In this document: one piece after another, positions 17,273 through 25,146 of the stretch
Numbering within the stretch: position 1 is the first letter of the stretch
Layout of the letters: each line of letters begins with the position of its first letter
DNA from: an uncultured Bradyrhizobium sp.
GTDB lineage: Bacteria > Pseudomonadota > Alphaproteobacteria > Rhizobiales > Xanthobacteraceae
Direction of reading: 5' to 3'
DNA length: 64,000 bases
Assembly: GCF_936943645.1 (NCBI RefSeq)
Contig: NZ_CAKZJO010000083.1
Location: forward strand, 1-64,000
Program-made: the position numbers and the translations under genes
Notes under the pieces: model-generated
Told to the model about the DNA's origin: nothing
Database searches by the model: none
Seen by the model: only the letters and a program-made list of their open reading frames with translations

Positions 17273-18013
17273 ATGGTCTCGATAAGTCTGCGCAATGTCT
17301 GTCTCGACTATCCGCTCTACGGCGCCTACGACTATTCGCTGAAACGGCGGCTGCTCGGCCGTCTCATCCGCGAGCCGGCCGAGATGCGGATCATCCGCGC
17401 CGTGGATGACGTCACCATCGAGGCCGAAACCGGCGCCCGAATCGGGCTCGCCGGCCCCAACGGCTCCGGCAAGTCGACCCTGTTGCGGTTAATCGCCGGC
17501 GTCTATCCGCCGAGCAGCGGCGGCATCGCGATCCAGGGCAATGTGGTGCCCCTGCTCGGCCTCAACGCCGGCGTCAATCTCGATTTCGTCGCGGAGGACA
17601 ACATCGCGCTGCTGCTGCGGATCAGCGGCCGCAAACCGACCCGCACGATGATCGACGAGATCTGGGCCTTCACCGAGCTCGAAACCCGGATGCAGCGGCT
17701 TCCCTTGCGGATGTTCTCTTCGGGCATGCTGATGCGGGTGCTGTTTGCCACCGCCACGGCCTTCCCCGCCGACATCCTCCTGCTCGACGAATGGCTCAGC
17801 GTCGTCGACGAGCATTTCGCGGAGAAGGCCGAGGAGCGCCTGCTCAATCTCGTGTCGCAGGCCGCGATCGTGATCATCGCCTCGCACGACCAGCCGCTGC
17901 TACGCCGCATCTGCACCAGCGTCATCAATCTAGATCACGGCCGCATCGCCTCCATCGTCACGGTCGAGCCGCCGGCCACGCACGCCTTCCAGCTTCGCGA
18001 GCAACGCGCATGA
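17273..18013 (+). CDS. ABC transporter ATP-binding protein for polysaccharide export (Wzt/KpsT/TagH type)
   Basis: A 246-aa ATPase with Walker A GPNGSGKST (about residues 62-70), the signature FSSGMLMRV typical of polysaccharide-export ATPases in place of LSGGQ, Walker B ILLLDEW (about 168-174) with a following DEHF, and a switch histidine in IIASHD. No C-terminal glycan-binding domain is present, so it resembles KpsT or short Wzt. It should energise the permease half of the preceding gene. Its stop overlaps the next ATG by 4 bp. Confidence 0.92.
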   Translation: MVSISLRNVCLDYPLYGAYDYSLKRRLLGRLIREPAEMRIIRAVDDVTIEAETGARIGLAGPNGSGKSTLLRLIAGVYPPSSGGIAIQGNVVPLLGLNAGVNLDFVAEDNIALLLRISGRKPTRTMIDEIWAFTELETRMQRLPLRMFSSGMLMRVLFATATAFPADILLLDEWLSVVDEHFAEKAEERLLNLVSQAAIVIIASHDQPLLRRICTSVINLDHGRIASIVTVEPPATHAFQLREQRA

Positions 18014-19404
18014 ATCAGAACATCCTCGTCGTCTCCGAGTCGCTCGGACAACCCAATCACAAGCGCGGCATCTTCCACTTCACCCGCGAACTGGTCCGTT
18101 CGCTCGCTTCGGAGGGCCACGAGCTCACGTTGCTGGTGGAGACCTCGAAGCGCTACCGCAAGCTGGTCCGTCGCGAGCGACGTACAAAGCTGTTCGCGGC
18201 GCAGGCGCGCAACATCGAGCTGCTCGCGCTCTATCGCTTCCTCGACGAAATCAACGTGAGCGGACCGGTGACCTTCAGCGGTGCGCGCCGCAAATTCGGC
18301 TGGCTCCGCCAGCGCGCCGGCACGTTGCTGTCGCGCGACGTCATTCTCTGCATCCTTCGCACGATTGGCCTGCGGGGCTTGAACGCGAAGCGGATCGCGA
18401 ACCGGACGGCCGCGCTCGAATACATTCCGCCGGATTTGAACCACCTCGAACTGTTCGGCGAATTCCAGCTCGAGCCGGGATTCTTCAACTATCAGGATTC
18501 CTCGGCCTTCTTCCTGCTGCCGCCGCCGCGGATCGATGCGCGCGACTACGACGTCATCGTCGTGGACACCCCTACGCGGGTGGCGATCACACGCAAGCCC
18601 GGCGCCAAGGTGATCTGCGTCGTGCACGATCTGCTGCCGCTCACCGACCTCAAGCTCAGCGACATCGCCACGCGGCAGTTCCTGGCGCGAATCCGCACCA
18701 GCCTGCGCCAGGCCGACGAGCTCGCCTTCGTTTCAAACTACAGCATGATGCGGTTCAGGGAACTGTTGCCGCAATTTGCCCACCTGCCGGCGCGGGTCGT
18801 GTATCCCCGCACCCGGTTCGACGCCCCGGATGTCCTGCACCTCCCAGCCCCGTCGGGGCGTCCGGGGCGGCCGAGCTTTGTCGTCATCGTCTCGAACGAA
18901 CCGCGCAAGAACGTCGCCACCGTCGTCCGCGCCTTCCGTGGCGTGCCCCAGGCCGACCTCGTCGTGATCGGCTATGCCGGCGAGATCGGCGGAATGCGGA
19001 ATCTGCCGCCGAACGTGCGGTTCGCCGGTTACGTCGACGAGCACGAAAAGGCGGCCCTGATTGCGGAGGCGCACGGCCTGATCATGCCGAGCCTCGCCGA
19101 AGGCTTCGGCGTGCCGATCATCGAGGCGCTGGCTGCGAACACGCCCGTGCTGTGCTCCGACATCGCCGTGTTCCGCGAGGTCGCAGGCGAACTTGCCGAC
19201 TATTTCGACCCGTTCTCCACGGACTCGATCGCCGCCTCCGTCACCCGCGCGCTGACGCGGCAGGAGGAGTGGCGCGGCAGGATCCGGGCGCAGCGCCACG
19301 CGCTCGCGCGACGCTTTGGCTACGAGACCCAGGCCCGCGATTTCCTCGGCGAGCCGGTGCGCGCCGAAAGCCTCGCGACCCCACAGCTCGCATCGTACGG
19401 ATGA
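18010..19404 (+). CDS. Glycosyltransferase family 4 protein
   Basis: A 464-aa cytoplasmic glycosyltransferase. The N-terminus (MNQNILVVSESLGQPNHKRGIFHF) is a GT-B Rossmann start. The C-terminal half carries SFVVIVSNEPRKNVATVVRAF and the sugar-nucleotide block IMPSLAEGFGVPIIEALAANTPVLCSDI, with the two glutamates of the retaining GT4 EX7E motif. Translation is coupled to the ATPase gene (ATGA overlap at 18010) and to the ligase gene (overlap at 19401). It presumably adds a sugar to the glycan exported by the neighbouring transporter. Donor and acceptor are unknown. Confidence 0.9.
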   Translation: MNQNILVVSESLGQPNHKRGIFHFTRELVRSLASEGHELTLLVETSKRYRKLVRRERRTKLFAAQARNIELLALYRFLDEINVSGPVTFSGARRKFGWLRQRAGTLLSRDVILCILRTIGLRGLNAKRIANRTAALEYIPPDLNHLELFGEFQLEPGFFNYQDSSAFFLLPPPRIDARDYDVIVVDTPTRVAITRKPGAKVICVVHDLLPLTDLKLSDIATRQFLARIRTSLRQADELAFVSNYSMMRFRELLPQFAHLPARVVYPRTRFDAPDVLHLPAPSGRPGRPSFVVIVSNEPRKNVATVVRAFRGVPQADLVVIGYAGEIGGMRNLPPNVRFAGYVDEHEKAALIAEAHGLIMPSLAEGFGVPIIEALAANTPVLCSDIAVFREVAGELADYFDPFSTDSIAASVTRALTRQEEWRGRIRAQRHALARRFGYETQARDFLGEPVRAESLATPQLASYG

Positions 19405-20678
19405 GCGCCGAGAGCGCACTGCTGTCCGCTCCGGCCGATCAGCGAGACGGTCGGGACCGATGGCAAACCTGGCGCAAGTCGGCCGCGCTGGCCCGGACGG
19501 CAGACGTGCTGGTCGTCCTGACCGCGGCCTCGCTGCCGTGGTCGACCACGGCGCCCTCGATCTTTGTCGGGCTCTTTCTGCTTGTGGTGACACCGACCAT
19601 CGACTGGCCGGACTATGCGCGCAGGTTCGCGCGACCGGCGTATGCTCTGCCCATCGCAATCCTGCTGCTCGCGCTCGCGGGCCTGCTGTGGTCGGACGCA
19701 GCCTGGGCTGACCGCTTGCACGCGATCAAGCCGGTCGCAAAGCTCGTGCTGATACCGCCGCTGCTCTACCATTTCAGCCGCTCGGATCGCGGGGCTTGGG
19801 TTGGCCTCGCCTTTCTCGTTTCCTGTGCCGTGCTTGCGGTCTTCTCCTGGATCGTGCTGCTCGAACCCGCCTGGAAACTCACCGCGACGGCATCACCGGG
19901 CGTTCCCGTCAAGAACTATATCGACCAGAGCCAGGAGTTCACGCTCTGCGCTTTTGCGCTCGCGGTGCCGGTGCTCACGTTCCGGCGCAGCGGACGCGCA
20001 ATCGCTACAGCCGCCTGCCTTGCACTCATTCTGCTGTTCGCCACCAACATGATCTTTGTTGCCTCGGCCCGTACGGCGCTGCTGTGCATTGGCGTGCTGC
20101 TGGCCTTGTTTGCCTGGAAGCATCTGGCCCGGCGGGCAGCGCTGGTTCTGTTCGCAGGCTCGGTCGCCGCGAGCCTCTTCGCCTGGACGACGTCGCCCTA
20201 CCTGCGTCAGCGCGTCACGGATATCGCCGTCGAGTATCGCCACGGCCATGAGGACATCAGCCGCGCCTCGACCGCTCAGCGCCTAACCTATTGGCGCAAA
20301 TCGCTGCACGCCTTCGCCGAGGCGCCTCTGCTCGGCCACGGCACCGGCTCGATCAAGCGACAGTTCGAGCGCGCCGCCACGGGCGAAAGCAATCTCGACG
20401 CGGAAATCGTCAACAATCCGCACAACCAGACCCTCAACGTCGCCGTGCAGTGGGGCCTCCTGGGCGTCGCCCTGCTCTACGCACTCTGGATCGCCCATCT
20501 CCGCCTGTTCCTCGGCGGAGGGCTCGCGGCCTGGATGGGCCTCGTCGTCGTGGTGCAGAACATCACAAGTTCCTTGCTGAACTCGCACCTGTTCGACTTC
20601 CACGAGGGGTGGATGTATGTGCTGGGTGTCGGCGTCGCCGGCGGTACCGTGCTGAAGAGGACCGCCGGCCAATCCTGA
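19401..20678 (+). CDS. O-antigen ligase / Wzy-like polymerase family membrane protein
   Basis: A 425-aa protein with about ten hydrophobic helices and one large periplasmic loop near residues 260-350 holding the Wzy_C/WaaL signature: STAQRLTYWRKSLHAFAEAP, GHGTGSIKRQFE and the conserved NPHNQTLNVAVQWG histidine segment. Members join a lipid-linked glycan to lipid A core or polymerise it. It is the last gene of the operon. Together with an ABC exporter, which usually makes Wzy unnecessary, a ligase role is more likely than polymerisation. Its stop directly abuts the stop of the binding-protein gene on the other strand. Confidence 0.88.
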   Translation: MSAESALLSAPADQRDGRDRWQTWRKSAALARTADVLVVLTAASLPWSTTAPSIFVGLFLLVVTPTIDWPDYARRFARPAYALPIAILLLALAGLLWSDAAWADRLHAIKPVAKLVLIPPLLYHFSRSDRGAWVGLAFLVSCAVLAVFSWIVLLEPAWKLTATASPGVPVKNYIDQSQEFTLCAFALAVPVLTFRRSGRAIATAACLALILLFATNMIFVASARTALLCIGVLLALFAWKHLARRAALVLFAGSVAASLFAWTTSPYLRQRVTDIAVEYRHGHEDISRASTAQRLTYWRKSLHAFAEAPLLGHGTGSIKRQFERAATGESNLDAEIVNNPHNQTLNVAVQWGLLGVALLYALWIAHLRLFLGGGLAAWMGLVVVVQNITSSLLNSHLFDFHEGWMYVLGVGVAGGTVLKRTAGQS

Positions 20679-21914
20679 CTACTGGCTGCGCTCGTGGCCG
20701 ACTTCGCCGGTGATGACGTCGCCGAACAGCTCCCATGCCTGGCCGTTGAAACGCATCAACTGCATCTGCTCGATCGGGAAATAGTCGTCCGGTGAGGTAT
20801 TGACCATGATGCCGGGCAGCATCAGGTCGGTGTGGAAGTCCTTCAGGCTGGCCGCCTGCTTCATGACGTTGTCGCGCGTGAGAGTGTCGCCGCATTGCTT
20901 CAAGACTTGCGCCATCGCCTCGGCCTGCACGTAGCCGTAGATATTGTTGGCGTTGGCCTTGTCGCCATCCGGGTAATATTTGTCCATGAATTCCCGCCAC
21001 TTCACGACCGCAGGATCCTTGTCCCAGGTCGGATCGGTGGGATCCTTCAGATAGGCCGTCGAGATGATGTCCTTGGAATAGTCGAGCCCGGCGGGCTTGA
21101 GCACCGATGCGACCGAGGTTGCGGTATTGGCCAGGAAGAATTTCGGCTTCCAGCCGAGCTCACCGACTTTCCGGATCGCCTGGGCCGAGCCTTTCGGTGC
21201 AGCCCACGAGAAGAAAATATCCGCGCCGGAATCATGCAGCGCGACGATCTGGGAGTCGATCGAGGGATCGCTGACCTCGTACGACTTGTCCGCGATGATC
21301 ATGTTGACCTTGTCACCGAGGCCATCCTTCAGGCCCTTGAACTGGTCCTTCCCGGCGTCGTCGTTCTGCCAGAACACCGCGATCTTGCCGTTCGGAAATT
21401 TGTCGCGGATGTACTTTGCGTAGATCCGCCCTTCGCTCTGATAGTTGGGCTGGAAGCCCATGGTCCACGGGAAGTTCTTGGGATCGCCGAACTTGGTGCC
21501 GCCGGAGGCGACGAAGAGCTGCGGCACCTTCTTGGCGTTCATGTATTTCATGATCGCCGAATTCGAGGGCGTGCCGAGCGGCTGGAAGATCAGCAGCACC
21601 TCGTCGCTCTCGACCAGCTTGCGCGCCTGCTCGATTGCCTTCGGCGGCGAATAGGCATCGTCATAGCTGATGAAGTTGATCTTGCGCCCGTTGATGCCGC
21701 CCTGCTCGTTGATCATCTTGAAATAGGCAGCCTCGGTCTTGCCGATCACGCCATAGGAGGACGCCGGTCCGCTATAGGGCATGATGTTGCCGATCTTGAC
21801 TTCGGTGTCGCTGGCGCCGGGATCGTATTTCTTCTGCGCCAAGGCCGGGGTCGCGGCGAGCGCTCCGGCAACAAGCATGGCGAGGGCAGCAAGGTTTTCG
21901 CGACGACCCGGCAT
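20679..21914 (-). CDS. ABC transporter substrate-binding protein, branched-chain amino acid type (LivK-like)
   Basis: A 411-aa periplasmic binding protein with an N-terminal signal (ALAMLVAGALAATPALAQ) and the periplasmic-binding-protein-6 pattern: DTEVKIGNIMPYSGPASSYG at the start, GGINGRKINFISYDDAYSPPKAIEQARKLVE, and SWAAPKGSAQAIRK later. ATG 21914 is preceded by GGGGAG; a longer start at 21962 would spoil the signal peptide. No permease or ATPase gene is near, so it must work with components encoded elsewhere. The ligand is not predictable; many rhizobial members bind aromatic or amino-acid-like compounds. Confidence 0.92.
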   Translation of the reverse strand: MPGRRENLAALAMLVAGALAATPALAQKKYDPGASDTEVKIGNIMPYSGPASSYGVIGKTEAAYFKMINEQGGINGRKINFISYDDAYSPPKAIEQARKLVESDEVLLIFQPLGTPSNSAIMKYMNAKKVPQLFVASGGTKFGDPKNFPWTMGFQPNYQSEGRIYAKYIRDKFPNGKIAVFWQNDDAGKDQFKGLKDGLGDKVNMIIADKSYEVSDPSIDSQIVALHDSGADIFFSWAAPKGSAQAIRKVGELGWKPKFFLANTATSVASVLKPAGLDYSKDIISTAYLKDPTDPTWDKDPAVVKWREFMDKYYPDGDKANANNIYGYVQAEAMAQVLKQCGDTLTRDNVMKQAASLKDFHTDLMLPGIMVNTSPDDYFPIEQMQLMRFNGQAWELFGDVITGEVGHERSQ

Positions 21915-22021
21915 CGTTTTCTCCCCTATTTTGTAGTCTTGTTTTGCTGGGGAGTGTCGCAAGCAAGCTTGCTGCTGGCAAGCGCGACGATTTTCCGCAA
22001 GGTGAAACGGCGGAGATGGAA

Positions 22022-22943
22022 CTACGCGCTGCGCCGCAGCAGTTGCAAGGCGCGCCCGTCGATGACGAGCAACGCGCAGCCGATCACCACGGCGCCCGCG
22101 ATCTCACGCGCGGAGATCGGCTCGCCCAGCGCCAGCCACCCCAGCAGGATGGCGGTGACGGGAATCAGCAGCGTCACCAGCATGACATTGCTCGCTCCCG
22201 AGCGTTGCACGATCTGAAAGAAGACGATGTAGGCAAGCGCCGTCGACAAAGCGGCAAGACCGAGCACCGCGGACCATGTCGCAACGCCCAGCACTGCAAG
22301 GCGCCATGGCTGCTCCGCCACGCCGGCAACGACCGCCATCATGACTGTCGACGCCATCAACTGAAACGTCGCCGTACCCAATGGCACCGAATCCTTGAGC
22401 AGCCGCCGCGCCGCCAGCGCCGCAAAGCCGTAACTCAGGGCGCCGCCGAGGCAGAGCACGATGCCGAGCCCCTGCCCCGCCCTCGTCTCGACGCCCCATC
22501 CGCGCAGGAGGATCACGCCAATAAGGCCCAGCGCCACGCCGGCCACACGCCGGACATGCAGGCTCTCCTCACTGGCCGCAGCCATCACCAGCACCGTGAA
22601 CAGCGGCGTCGTCGCGTTCAGGATCGACGCCAGCCCGCTCGGAATGAAGGTCTGGCCGATGACGATCAGCGAGAACGGCACGACATTGTTGAGCAGCCCG
22701 ATGACGACGAATGGCTTCCAGCCGGCTACGGCCATCGGGAAAGCCGATCCCCTGCATGCGCAGCAGCGGCAGCAGCATGGCCGCGCCCAGCGCGACGCGC
22801 AAGAACACCAGCGTCAGCGGCGGCAATTCCCGCAGGGCCGCGCCATTGAAAAAGAACGATCCGCCCCAGAGGATCGAGAGCACCGCGAGCAGCGACCAGT
22901 CCCGCGCGTCAATCCGGTTGTCATTCGGAAGCATTTGTCTCAC
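22022..22943 (-). pseudogene. EamA/DMT family transporter, frameshifted
   Basis: Two overlapping frames together make one EamA-type 10-helix drug/metabolite exporter of about 306 aa. The first frame starts at 22943 (MRQMLPNDNRIDARDW, helices 1-2) and continues meaningfully to LRMQGIGFP. The second picks up exactly there with MAVAGWKPFVVIGLLNNVVPFS and runs to 22022. The join needs one base less in the GGG run at 22737-22739 (CCC on the coding strand). The remainder is intact and well conserved in character, so this is either a recent inactivating insertion or a sequencing error in a homopolymer. The downstream frame could be translated from its own ATG at 22735 but would lack the first helices. 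Confidence 0.85.
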
Positions 22944-23022
22944 CAGGCGGCCAAGTCTGTCCGCCTAGAACGGCGCGATCGAAAGCGCCACCCGGATTCC
23001 GATAAAACGAGGATGCGATGAG

Positions 23023-23901
23023 CTACGGCTTCTTCGGCCGCGACACCAGCTCGATCATCTTGCCTTCGTCATCATCCGGCATGGCAGCCTTCGCCTGCGC
23101 GTAGGCCTCGACCGCGGCGCGCGCGACCAGCGGCTTGCCGGCCAGGAGGCTCTCGGCGAGCTTCACGGCATAGGCGGCATCCTTGTGTCGCAGCGCCGCG
23201 GTGAAGGTCGCGCCGGAAAAATCGCGGGCGACCATGCGCTTGGAATGACGCTGTACCTGCGGACTGGCGGCGACGCCCGCCTGGATCGAGTCCAGGACAA
23301 GGTTCATGTCGAGCCCGGCCTGCTCGGCGATGGCGAGGCCCTCGGCAAGGCCGGCGATCTGGATTGCGCCCATCAGATTGTTGATGAGCTTGTAGACGGT
23401 GCCGGAGCCGACCGCGCCGAAATGGCGGATGGTCGAGCCGATCGGCTCGAGGAACGGGCGGGCGCGCGCGAGGTCGGCGGCATCGGCGCCGACCAGCAGC
23501 GTCAGCTTTCCGGCCGCCGCCGCGTCCGGCAATCCCGTCACGGGGCAATCGATGTAGATCAGCCCGCGCGCATTGAGCTCGCGGCCCATCTCACGCGCGT
23601 GGTCATAGGAGACCGTGGAGCATTCGATCGCGATGGTGCCGGCCTTGGCGGTCTTGGCGGCGCCCTTCGGGCCGAGCCAGACCGCGCGCGAAGCCTCGTC
23701 GTCGGCGACCATGGTCACGACGGCGTCGGAATCGATCGCGGCATCCTCGGGCGACGTCGCCCACAGTGCGCCGCGCGCGATCAGGTCCTCAGCCTTGGCC
23801 TTGCTGCGATTCCACAGCGTCACCGTAAAGCCGGCATCGAGATAGCGGCCGGCCATGCCGTGCCCCATCCGCCCCAATCCGATGAAGGCGACGCGCGGCA
23901 T
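23023..23901 (-). CDS. NAD(P)-dependent beta-hydroxyacid dehydrogenase (3-hydroxyisobutyrate dehydrogenase family)
   Basis: A 292-aa soluble oxidoreductase. The N-terminal Rossmann motif is VAFIGLGRMGHGMAGRYLDAGF. The substrate-binding signature follows as YIDCPVTGLPDAAAAGKLTLLVG (usual form D-A-P-V-S-G; here C-P-V-T-G). The catalytic lysine sits in YKLINNLMGAIQIAGLAEGLAIAE. Length is normal (about 290-300). It oxidises a small beta-hydroxyacid or reduces a semialdehyde; the exact substrate is not readable. It lies 2 bp downstream of prfB on the same strand, so the two may be cotranscribed. Confidence 0.9.
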   Translation of the reverse strand: MPRVAFIGLGRMGHGMAGRYLDAGFTVTLWNRSKAKAEDLIARGALWATSPEDAAIDSDAVVTMVADDEASRAVWLGPKGAAKTAKAGTIAIECSTVSYDHAREMGRELNARGLIYIDCPVTGLPDAAAAGKLTLLVGADAADLARARPFLEPIGSTIRHFGAVGSGTVYKLINNLMGAIQIAGLAEGLAIAEQAGLDMNLVLDSIQAGVAASPQVQRHSKRMVARDFSGATFTAALRHKDAAYAVKLAESLLAGKPLVARAAVEAYAQAKAAMPDDDEGKMIELVSRPKKP

Positions 23902-23903
23902 GA

Positions 23904-25035
23904 TCAGTCCACGTCCTCGATGTCGGCACCGGGGGTGCCGAAGGCGCGCTGCGCCAGTGTCGCGGCCATGAAATCGTCGAGCTCGCCGTTGAGCACGCCT
24001 GATGTGTCGGAGGTCTGCACGCCCGTGCGGAGGTCCTTCACCATCTGATAGGGTTGCAGCACGTAGGAGCGGATCTGGTGGCCCCAGCCGATATCGGTCT
24101 TGGCGGCCTGATCGGCGGCGGCCTTCTCCTCGCGCTTCTTCAGCTCGATTTCATAAAGACGTGCGCGCAGCATGTCCCAGGCCTGGGCCCGGTTCTTGTG
24201 CTGGGAGCGGCCGGCCTGACAGACCACGGCAACGCCGGTCGGAATATGCGTGAGCCGCACCGCGGATTCGGTCTTGTTGACGTGCTGGCCGCCGGCGCCG
24301 CCGGACCGCATGGTGTCGACGCGGACGTCGGATTCCTTGATGTCGATCTTGATGCTGTCGTCGATGACCGGAAACACCTGCACGCTCGAGAACGAGGTAT
24401 GCCGACGCGCGTTGGAATCGAACGGCGAGATGCGCACCAGGCGATGCACGCCGGCTTCGGTCTTCAGCCAGCCATAGGCGTTGTGGCCGGAAACCTGGAT
24501 GGTCGCCGACTTGATGCCGGCCTCTTCGCCTTCGGACTCTTCGAGATACTCGACCTTGAAGCCGTGCGTTTCGGCCCAGCGTGTGTACATGCGCAGCAGC
24601 ATCTGCGCCCAGTCCTGGCTCTCGGTGCCGCCCGCGCCGGCATGGACTTCGAGATAGGAATCGAAGCGGTCGGCTTCGCCCGACAGCAATGCCTCGAGCT
24701 CGCGCCGCGCCACTTCCTTCTTCAGGGTCTTCAGCGCGGCTTCGGCTTCGGCCACGACACCGTCATCGCCCTCGGCCTCGCCGAGCTCGATCATGCCGAT
24801 ATCGTCTTCGAGTTCCTGCTCGACCTTCCCGATGCCGCCAAGCGAATCCTCCAGCGAGGTGCGCTCCTGCATCAGCTTCTGGGCCTTCTGGGGGTCGTTC
24901 CAGAGGTTGGGATCTTCTGCGAGCTTGTTCAGCTCAGCGAGGCGCGCCGTCGATTTCTCGACGTCAAAGATGCCTCCTCAGCAGCCCGACTGACTGCTTG
25001 ATCTCTTCTACCAACCGTTCGATTTCGGCGCGCAT
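23904..25035 (-). CDS. prfB: Peptide chain release factor 2, expressed by programmed +1 frameshift
   Basis: RF2 releases peptides at UGA and UAA. The first 23 codons ([23 protein letters not shown]) run from 25035 to an in-frame TGA at 24966-24964. The main frame continues from the GAC at 24965 ([19 protein letters not shown]) to 23904, for a 376-aa product. The frameshift site has the classic RF2 elements: the Shine-Dalgarno-like AGGAGG (24978-24973), then CAT and the slippery CTT TGA C. Functional motifs are present: SPF in VRISPFDSN for stop recognition and GGQ in [11 protein letters not shown] for hydrolysis. Low RF2 lets the ribosome shift, giving autoregulation. Confidence 0.97.
24963..24980 (-). 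promoter_or_regulatory. RF2 programmed +1 frameshift signal
   Basis: On the coding strand AGGAGG is followed three bases later by CTTTGAC. Ribosomes paused at the UGA with the SD-like element paired to 16S rRNA slip forward one base on CUU. The geometry matches the established prfB recoding site of many bacteria. The zero frame stops after 23 codons if no shift occurs. Confidence 0.95.
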
Positions 25036-25146
25036 GTCGTTCTCGTATCGCGGGATCGAGCCCGCATTCAATTGAGCTGGGGATGTAGCGGCGGCGGCTG
25101 CAAAGCGCAACCGCCGGAAACACGAACGTCTGTCTTGTCCTAAGCC

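Noticed and set aside
22730-22745. Programmed frameshift in the EamA gene
   Set aside because: CCC can slip, but there is no SD-like stimulator, stop codon in the slippery position or known precedent in this family; an indel or sequencing error is simpler.
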